From: Dehalococcoidia bacterium | GTDB lineage: Bacteria > Chloroflexota > Dehalococcoidia > Plut-88900 | Length of the DNA: 6,660 nucleotides | Assembly: GCA_012270635.1 (NCBI GenBank) | Contig: JAAXHX010000376.1 | Location: 1-6,660, forward strand | Reading direction: 5' to 3' | Shown: positions 1 through 4,989 of the stretch, in pieces | How the letters are laid out: every line of letters begins with the position of its first letter | How positions within the stretch are numbered: position 1 is the stretch's first letter | Notes under the pieces: model-generated | The model's input: the letters and a program-made list of their open reading frames with translations, nothing else | Database searches by the model: none | What the model was told of the DNA's origin: nothing | Made by a program: the position numbers and the translations under genes

Positions 1-1059
1 TGCCATACCCACACCAACATGCCCGGCAACGGCCGCCGGGGCGAGGACGTCAACGCCGAGGACGATGACGAGCTTCGCCTTGCCCGTTCCTTCCGAAACG
101 TGCGGATAGCCCTGGAGACCGGGGTCACCACCCTTTGCGACAACGGGGCGTGGAACGATCTCGGGTTTCGGCTGAAAGCGGAGTTGAACAGCGGGACGGT
201 CCTAGGGGCCGACGTGTTGGCCTGCGGCAACCCCATAACCATCCGCAAGGGACACTGCTGGTTCATGGGTTCCGAGGTCTCGGGGCCCGAGGAGGCCCGG
301 GCCAAGGCCCGAGAGCACCTGGCCTCGGGCGCCGACTTCCTGAAGGCCATGACCACCGGGGGCAGCACCCTCGGCAGCCGGCCCTACGCCGCGGCCTTCC
401 GCCTGGAAGAGTTGGAAGCCATCACGGGCGCCGCTAGGGAGGGGGGAGTCTACACCGTAGGGCATGCGCGCTGTTCGGCGGGGATAGACATGGCCGTCGA
501 CGCGGGGTTCAGCATGATAGCCCACTGCGTGTTCGCCGCGCCCGACGAGAGCTACCTCTTCGATCAGGCCGTGGCCGAGAAGCTGGTGGCCAAGGGCGCG
601 TGGATCAACCCGACCCTCGCCATCTGGGAATCGAGGCTCAGGCTCCTCAAGGAAAAGGCCGAGGCCCAGGAATTGACCGAGGAAGAGCGGCAGGACGTGA
701 CCAAGGGCGAGAACGCCGTACGAGAGCGCATTGACGAATGTGGGCGGCTGAGGGACATGGGCGCGAAGTTCGTGGCAGGGTCCGACTGTGGCTGGGGCGC
801 CTACCCCTTCGGCTACTTCGTAAGGGAAATTGAAGCCCTGGCCCGAGCCGGACTCACACCCATGGAAGCGTTGATGTCCGGGAGCAGCGAAGCGGCCAGA
901 GCCCTCAACATCTCCGACAGGGTCGGGACCCTGGAGTCGGGCAAGCAGGCTGACGTGCTGGTCGTCAACGGCGACCCGTCCAAGGACCCGTCTTCGCTGA
1001 CCGACGTGGCCGCTGTATTCAAGCGTGGGCGCCCGGTCGAGCGGCGTCTGACGGCCTAG
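1..1059 (+). CDS. Imidazolonepropionase-like metal-dependent amidohydrolase (5' truncated by window edge)
   Basis: This is the C-terminal 352 codons of a cytosolic TIM-barrel hydrolase of the amidohydrolase superfamily (imidazolonepropionase / Xaa-Pro dipeptidase-like, COG1228 type). The open frame enters from the left edge. The first visible residues are CHTHTN, whose HxH (visible residues 2 and 4) is the first metal-binding motif. The ATG at 19 lies inside the domain and is not the start; roughly 60 N-terminal residues should lie upstream. Other expected ligands are present: Lys115 in FLKAMTTGG (the position of the carboxylated Lys), His155 in VGHAR, His175 in IAHCVF and Asp262 in AGSDCGWG. 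The C-terminus has the typical return to the small beta-sandwich (VGTLESGKQADVLVV, then VFKRGRPV). Members hydrolyse cyclic amides or peptide-like C-N bonds; the substrate here cannot be read. The stop codon overlaps the stop of the convergent PLP-enzyme gene. Family confidence is high, specific function low. Confidence 0.93.
   Translation, partial: CHTHTNMPGNGRRGEDVNAEDDDELRLARSFRNVRIALETGVTTLCDNGAWNDLGFRLKAELNSGTVLGADVLACGNPITIRKGHCWFMGSEVSGPEEARAKAREHLASGADFLKAMTTGGSTLGSRPYAAAFRLEELEAITGAAREGGVYTVGHARCSAGIDMAVDAGFSMIAHCVFAAPDESYLFDQAVAEKLVAKGAWINPTLAIWESRLRLLKEKAEAQELTEEERQDVTKGENAVRERIDECGRLRDMGAKFVAGSDCGWGAYPFGYFVREIEALARAGLTPMEALMSGSSEAARALNISDRVGTLESGKQADVLVVNGDPSKDPSSLTDVAAVFKRGRPVERRLTA
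1056..1059. other. Shared CTAG: overlapping stop codons of convergent genes
   Basis: The self-complementary CTAG supplies TAG to the + strand amidohydrolase (1057-1059) and TAG to the - strand PLP-enzyme gene (plus-strand CTA at 1056-1058). The two genes therefore overlap by 4 nt at their ends, leaving no space for an intergenic terminator. Any terminators must lie inside the opposing coding sequence, or the transcripts overlap. Confidence 0.9.
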
Positions 1060-2213
1060 GATACGATGCCCGCAAGGGCCTCCATCAGCCGGTCTAGCTC
1101 CTCTTCCGTGTTGTAGAAGTCGGAGGAGACCCGGACACAGTCCACCCCACCCACCGACCTCGCCACGATCCCGTGGTCCTCCCACAGCCGGTCGACTATC
1201 TCCTGGGATGTCGCGCCCGCGGCGCGGAAGGAGGTGAGGCCGCAGAGGCCCGGCCCCTCCAGCGGCGAGAGAACGTCGAAGTTGCCACGTTCCAGCAGCT
1301 TCGCCTTCAGGTGGTTGGAAAGCGAGATGTTGCGGGCTTCGATATCCGCGGGGCCGGCTTCGTTAATGAAACCGACGGCGGCGCGATAGCCGGCGGCAAG
1401 GGCGGCGCTGGTGGTGCTCACCTTGAACTTGCCCATCCCCGAAAGGTCGAATTCCAGGGGGCTTTTCTCTGTATCGACGGCGCTGTGCCCGACATACGAG
1501 GGCTGTACCATCTCGACGTGCTCCCGCTTGATGAACAGAGCGCCCGTGCCCTCGGGCCCGAGCATCCACTTGTGACCGGGCGTCGAGTAGAAGTCCACGT
1601 CCGCCCCCGAAAGGTCCAGGGCGATGTGGCCCGGGGTTTGGGCGCCGTCAACCAGCATGTACACCCCCTTGTCCCTGGTCAGGGAGCGGATTCCCTCCAG
1701 GGGCATCCGCAAGCCGCAGGAGAACTGGATGTGGCTGAAGGCGATCATCCGCGTGCGGGGCCCCATTTGGGCCTCTATCTTGTTCAGGATGGTGTCCCAG
1801 TCGTCGTTGGTGCCCAGTTCGACCACCCGCACCTTGACCCCGTGCCTTCTCTCGGCATACAGGCAGGGGATCATGACCGACAGGTGCTCGATGTCGAAGG
1901 TGATAATCTCGTCGCCTTCCTGCCAGGGGAAGCCGGCCATGACCATGTTCAGGCCTTCCGTGGTGTTCTGGGTTAGGCAAAGCTCGTCGGGGGTCACGTT
2001 CAGGAGGTCGGCCACGGCCTGCCGGGCGTCGTCCTCAATCTCGTGCCCCGAATCCAGGACAGGCTTGCTCGTCGGCCCTTCCGCCGACTCGTAGTCGACT
2101 CTCGCCTTGATCGCATCCAGGACCGGCTCGGGGGACGGGCCCGACCAACCCGTGTTCAGGTAAGTCACGTTTCTACAGACGGGTATCTGGGCCCTGATCT
2201 TGGCAACGTCCAT
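1056..2213 (-). CDS. Class V aminotransferase-fold PLP-dependent enzyme (cysteine desulfurase / isopenicillin N epimerase-like)
   Basis: A 385-residue cytosolic fold-type I PLP enzyme of the aminotransferase class V / COG0520 group, of normal full length. Visible landmarks: N-terminal YLNTGWSGPSP (18-28); the phosphate-binding TQNTTEGLN (81-89); SHIQFSCGLRMPL (160-172); Asp189 and Gln192 in VDGAQTPGH, which contact the pyridine ring; the Schiff-base Lys215 in TPGHKWMLGPEGTG; and a C-terminal small domain with Arg361 in VRVSSDFYNTEEELDRL. The family includes cysteine desulfurases, selenocysteine lyases, isopenicillin N epimerase, EgtE-type C-S lyases and transaminases, and the sequence does not say which reaction applies. 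No iron-sulfur scaffold (IscU/SufE) gene lies beside it, which argues weakly against a housekeeping desulfurase. A TTG at 2219 is in frame, but GAGG at 2220-2223 abuts it; the ATG at 2213 has GAGG at 6 nt spacing and is preferred. It is the last gene of the minus-strand run, 26 nt after the preceding stop. Confidence 0.92.
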   Translation of the reverse strand: MDVAKIRAQIPVCRNVTYLNTGWSGPSPEPVLDAIKARVDYESAEGPTSKPVLDSGHEIEDDARQAVADLLNVTPDELCLTQNTTEGLNMVMAGFPWQEGDEIITFDIEHLSVMIPCLYAERRHGVKVRVVELGTNDDWDTILNKIEAQMGPRTRMIAFSHIQFSCGLRMPLEGIRSLTRDKGVYMLVDGAQTPGHIALDLSGADVDFYSTPGHKWMLGPEGTGALFIKREHVEMVQPSYVGHSAVDTEKSPLEFDLSGMGKFKVSTTSAALAAGYRAAVGFINEAGPADIEARNISLSNHLKAKLLERGNFDVLSPLEGPGLCGLTSFRAAGATSQEIVDRLWEDHGIVARSVGGVDCVRVSSDFYNTEEELDRLMEALAGIVS

Positions 2214-2219
2214 TTCCAA

Positions 2220-2223
2220 CCTC
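2220..2223 (-). promoter_or_regulatory. Ribosome binding site deciding the PLP-enzyme start
   Basis: On the - strand this reads GAGG, followed by TTGGAA and then ATG. The 6 nt spacing fits the ATG at 2213. The in-frame TTG at 2219 would have zero spacing. The two starts differ by only two codons. Confidence 0.6.
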
Positions 2224-2239
2224 GCTTTATGTCAAATTT

Positions 2240-3370
2240 CTATAGTCCGTAGAGCCTTGCGCAGTTGTCCCAGAGGATCTTCTTCCTCGAAGCCTCGGGG
2301 ACGACGTCCATCTCCAGGAAGGTGTCCAGGGCGTTGGGGTACTTGGAGTCGTGGTGGGGGTAGTCGGTGGAGAGGACCAGGTTGTCGTCGCCCACGGTCT
2401 CGATGACGTTCTTGACCATGAATTCGTCCACGTCCACGGAGATGAAGCTCTGTCGACGGAAGTAGTCGGAGGGCGGGCCCTGGAGCTTCGTCCTCTCCCA
2501 GGGCCCGAAGGTCTCCCACTCTTCGTCCAGCCGCCATAGCCACCAGGGGAGCCAGCTGCAGTTGCCCTCCAGAAACCCGGCCCTTAGGGTCGGGAACCTC
2601 TCAAGCACGCCCCCGGCGATCATGCTGCCGACGTCCATCATCAGTTCCATGGGGTGGGTCGCGGCATGGGCTATGACGAAGGAGTCCAGGAACCGGGTCC
2701 CAATGTGCTGCTGGTAAGCCCCCTGTATGCCGTGGAAGCAGACCGGCACGCCAAGGGACTCGGCTTCCTGCCAGAACGGGTCGTAGTAGGGGTCGTACCA
2801 GGGCTTGTCGTTGACGGGGTTGGAAGGGAGGACCAGGGCCACCATGCCCAACTCGTTCACTGCCCGTCGGGCCTCCTGGGCGGCATTCCTGACGTCGTGC
2901 ATCGGCATCTGGGCCGCGCCCTTGAGGCGAGAGGGGTCCGCGGAGCAGAAGTCTCGCAGCCAGTCGTTGAAGGCCGCGCAGATGGCCAGGGAGAGGTCCG
3001 GGTCCATGCCGTCCAGGGCGATGACATGCGCCCCGAAGGTGCGAAACAGGACGGCGACGTCGATGCCCTCGACCTCCAGGGCCTCGAGCTGGGTGACGTT
3101 GTCGAACTTCGCCGCCCTTGCCTTGGCAAACCTGTCGGTTATCGCCTCATGCCGACCTGCGAGCACCTCGGTGCGGGGCTTCCTGTCGGAATAGGCGGGA
3201 AATATCCTGTCTTCCACTATCCACTTGTTGGTGAAGCCGTGGCTCGTCTCCACGCCGCGAAACTCGGGGGCGCGGGGTCTGTACTGGGCGTCGGTGTAGG
3301 TCTGCCACAGGTCCGGGGGCTCCATGACGTGCATGTCGCTGTCCAACACCTTGAACCCGTTTCTGGCCAT
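2240..3370 (-). CDS. Amidohydrolase family 2 protein (ACMSD-like TIM-barrel metal hydrolase/decarboxylase)
   Basis: A complete 376-residue cytosolic protein of the Amidohydro_2 family, which includes 2-amino-3-carboxymuconate-6-semialdehyde decarboxylase, gamma-resorcylate decarboxylase and related hydrolases. The N-terminus reads KVLDSDMHVMEPPDLW, so the first metal motif is Asp12-x-His14, not HxH. Other landmarks are VCFHG (His213), IAHAATHPMEL (His235 or His239), the family-typical FLEGNCSWLPWWLWRLDEEW (266-285), and LSTDYPHHD with the expected metal-binding Asp336. The C-terminus WDNCARLYGL matches the usual family ending. Members cut C-C (non-oxidative decarboxylation) or C-O/C-N bonds, often in aromatic degradation; the exact substrate is not readable. 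The start is ATG at 3370 with GGAG 10 nt upstream (plus-strand CTCC at 3381-3384), and no better in-frame start lies nearby. It sits 38 nt after the flavoprotein gene and 26 nt before the PLP-enzyme ATG, consistent with co-transcription. Confidence 0.93.
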   Translation of the reverse strand: MARNGFKVLDSDMHVMEPPDLWQTYTDAQYRPRAPEFRGVETSHGFTNKWIVEDRIFPAYSDRKPRTEVLAGRHEAITDRFAKARAAKFDNVTQLEALEVEGIDVAVLFRTFGAHVIALDGMDPDLSLAICAAFNDWLRDFCSADPSRLKGAAQMPMHDVRNAAQEARRAVNELGMVALVLPSNPVNDKPWYDPYYDPFWQEAESLGVPVCFHGIQGAYQQHIGTRFLDSFVIAHAATHPMELMMDVGSMIAGGVLERFPTLRAGFLEGNCSWLPWWLWRLDEEWETFGPWERTKLQGPPSDYFRRQSFISVDVDEFMVKNVIETVGDDNLVLSTDYPHHDSKYPNALDTFLEMDVVPEASRKKILWDNCARLYGL

Positions 3371-3380
3371 CTAATCGGTT

Positions 3381-3384
3381 CTCC
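3381..3384 (-). promoter_or_regulatory. Probable Shine-Dalgarno of the amidohydrolase 2 gene
   Basis: The - strand reads GGAG, then 10 nt (AACCGATTAG), then the ATG at 3370. Spacing is at the long end of the usual range, so this is a modest call. Confidence 0.4.
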
Positions 3385-3408
3385 GTTTCTTCGAAATTTC
3401 GGGCCCCA

Positions 3409-4950
3409 TCAGGAAGCCCGGTCCTTTATCACCTGGTGGGCGGCGTTGTGCCCCGGGGCCCCCGTAACCTCCCCGCCGGGGTGGGTCCCGGCCCCGCAGA
3501 GGTACAACCCCTCTATGGGCGTCCTGTAGTCGGCCCAACCGGGGATGGGCCGGTCCGACAGCATCTGCGAGGCCACCAGATCCAGGTGATGGATGTTGCC
3601 GTTGGTCAGCCCGACCCGGCTCTCCATGTCCACGGGGGTGATGAGCCGCCAGTCGATTAGCGAGTCCCTGAAATTGGGGGCGTATTCGTTGATCTTGCTG
3701 ATGAGTCCTTCCGCCGTCTCCTCCCTGATGTCGTCCCAGGACCCGGCTGCCGGTTCACGCGGGGCGTGGAGAATGAATGCCGAGAGCAGGTGCTGACCCG
3801 GCGGGGCGAGGGAGTCGTCGTAGACGGATGGGACCTGGAGCTCCATTACCGGGGAGTCGGTGAACCGGCCCTCTGCGGTGTCGGAGCAGCTCTTCTGGAA
3901 GTATTCCGGCGATGGACAGATGTCCATCATGCCGAGATATCTGTTGGACTGCTCGCCGGGGAAGAAACGGGAGAAATCGGGCGCTTCCCGCAGGGCGCAG
4001 TGGAACTTCAGGTGGGTGAGGTGAGTTTTGGCCTCGGCCAACCCAGCCGTGAAGCCGGGGTCCAGGTTCTCGGGGCCGACCAATTGGCGGAAGGTGCGGA
4101 AGGGGTCCGCGTTCGAGATCACTATCCCGCTCTCGATCTCCTCCCCGTCCTCGAGAATCACCCCCCTCGCCCTCCCCTCCCGGATAATGACCCTCTTGAC
4201 CTTGGCCGAGGTCCGTATGGTGACCCCGCTGGACCGGGCCGACTCGGCGATCGCCCGGGTCAAGGCGCCCATACCGCCCCTCGGCAGCCCGGTGTCCGCC
4301 GGGTCCACGAAGCGTCCGCAGGCGTAGTACGCCGACGGAAGGGCGTTCCCAACGACCCTCAGCCCCCCGGGGTCGGGGGAGTAGACCATGCAGGACTTCA
4401 CCTTCTCTGACTCGAAATAGTGGTCCAGCAACTCTCCCATGCTCACTGTCCTCAGGGTGTGCAGGACGGGTTCGTAGTCGGTGCCCCGGACTCGCTCGGC
4501 CACCTCCTCCCAGGTGGGCGGCGGCTGAAGCATGTACGGCTGCATGATCTCCGCCGCCTTGTCCCAGAGCTTTATCCAGGCAACGTAACCTTCGACGTCG
4601 CCCGGGCTGATGCCGCCAATGGCTTCCTTCGTCCGCTCCTCGTCGTCCCAGAACAGCATCCCGCTCCCGTCGGGGAACGGGTGGGCCGAATGGGGGTCGA
4701 GCCTGTACAGCTCCAGCCCGTGACGGTGAAGCTCCAGGTCCTTGACCACCTTCGGCTGAAGGAGCCAGGACACGTAGGCGCACGAGGAGAATCGGAAGCC
4801 GGGGATGAGTTCTTCGGTTATGCAGGCCCCGCCCACCTGCTCCCGACGCTCCAGCACGAGGACGCTCATCCCCGCCTTGGCCATGTACGCCGATGCCACG
4901 AGGCCGTTGTGGCCCCCGCCTATGATGATCGCGTCGAAGTCGTTAGTCAT
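3409..4950 (-). CDS. FAD-dependent oxidoreductase, phytoene desaturase (CrtI) / PYROXD2-like
   Basis: A complete 513-residue flavoprotein of the COG1233 group (phytoene desaturase-like amine-oxidase superfamily). The N-terminal Rossmann motif is AIIIGGGHNGL (GGGHNG at residues 11-16), with Glu34 in VLERR positioned for the adenosine ribose and VGGAC (39-43) following. The C-terminal FAD-closing segment, GLYLCGAGTHPGGEVTGAPG (481-500), is strongly typical of this group. The central segment (about 100-430) is the less conserved substrate domain. No transmembrane helix or signal peptide is evident. CrtI proteins desaturate or isomerise carotenoids, while PYROXD2-like bacterial homologues have uncertain substrates. 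No phytoene synthase or other carotenoid gene is visible here, and the neighbours are soluble catabolic-type enzymes, so a non-carotenoid oxidation or desaturation is more likely (inference). The start is ATG at 4950, just before the FAD motif; no Shine-Dalgarno precedes it, and the next in-frame Met (residue 23) would destroy the motif. Confidence 0.93.
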   Translation of the reverse strand: MTNDFDAIIIGGGHNGLVASAYMAKAGMSVLVLERREQVGGACITEELIPGFRFSSCAYVSWLLQPKVVKDLELHRHGLELYRLDPHSAHPFPDGSGMLFWDDEERTKEAIGGISPGDVEGYVAWIKLWDKAAEIMQPYMLQPPPTWEEVAERVRGTDYEPVLHTLRTVSMGELLDHYFESEKVKSCMVYSPDPGGLRVVGNALPSAYYACGRFVDPADTGLPRGGMGALTRAIAESARSSGVTIRTSAKVKRVIIREGRARGVILEDGEEIESGIVISNADPFRTFRQLVGPENLDPGFTAGLAEAKTHLTHLKFHCALREAPDFSRFFPGEQSNRYLGMMDICPSPEYFQKSCSDTAEGRFTDSPVMELQVPSVYDDSLAPPGQHLLSAFILHAPREPAAGSWDDIREETAEGLISKINEYAPNFRDSLIDWRLITPVDMESRVGLTNGNIHHLDLVASQMLSDRPIPGWADYRTPIEGLYLCGAGTHPGGEVTGAPGHNAAHQVIKDRAS

Positions 4951-4985
4951 GTTATATGTATATAGGGCTAATCAGGATGAATCAA
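4951..4985 (-). promoter_or_regulatory. AT-rich leader of the flavoprotein gene; possible internal promoter
   Basis: The 39-nt gap between the ThDP-enzyme stop and the flavoprotein ATG contains an AT-rich island that stands out from the GC-rich surroundings. On the - strand, TTGATT (4985-4980) is followed after 17 nt by TATACA (4962-4957), a weak match to a sigma-70-type promoter; TATAAC (4956-4951) directly abuts the ATG. No Shine-Dalgarno sequence is present. It could be an internal promoter giving a near-leaderless transcript, or simply an AT-rich, unstructured translation-initiation region within an operon. The consensus matches are partial, so confidence is low. Confidence 0.2.
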
Positions 4986-4989
4986 GGAA

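Noticed and set aside
19..21. ATG as the start of the first amidohydrolase
   Set aside because: The frame is open to the window edge, and the HxH metal motif lies before this ATG, so the true start must be upstream.
202..1185. 327-codon open frame on the - strand opposite the first amidohydrolase
   Set aside because: Antisense shadow of a well-supported gene. The translation is rich in Gly, Pro, Arg and His with no recognisable domain, as expected for an alternative frame of GC-rich DNA.
1173..1976. 267-codon open frame on the + strand opposite the PLP-enzyme gene
   Set aside because: Antisense shadow; the opposing frame carries all the class V aminotransferase-fold motifs.
2230..2235. TTGACA on the - strand before the PLP-enzyme gene, a perfect -35 hexamer
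   Set aside because: It lies only 16 nt upstream of the ATG, so there is no room for a -10 element and start site before the gene. Probably chance in a short AT-rich gap.
3392..3401. 10-bp perfect palindrome CGAAATTTCG in the gap between the flavoprotein and amidohydrolase 2 genes
   Set aside because: It has no loop and no T-tract for a terminator, and a single short palindrome is weak evidence for an operator. No second copy was noticed in the other gaps.
2654..3529. 291-codon open frame on the + strand spanning the amidohydrolase 2 gene and the end of the flavoprotein gene
   Set aside because: It crosses two well-supported genes and their gap, shows no domain motif, and has the composition of an alternative frame.
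3755..4783. 342-codon open frame on the - strand within the flavoprotein gene
   Set aside because: Different frame of the same strand, with an Arg/Gly/Pro-rich translation and no motif; the main frame has clear FAD-binding motifs at both ends.
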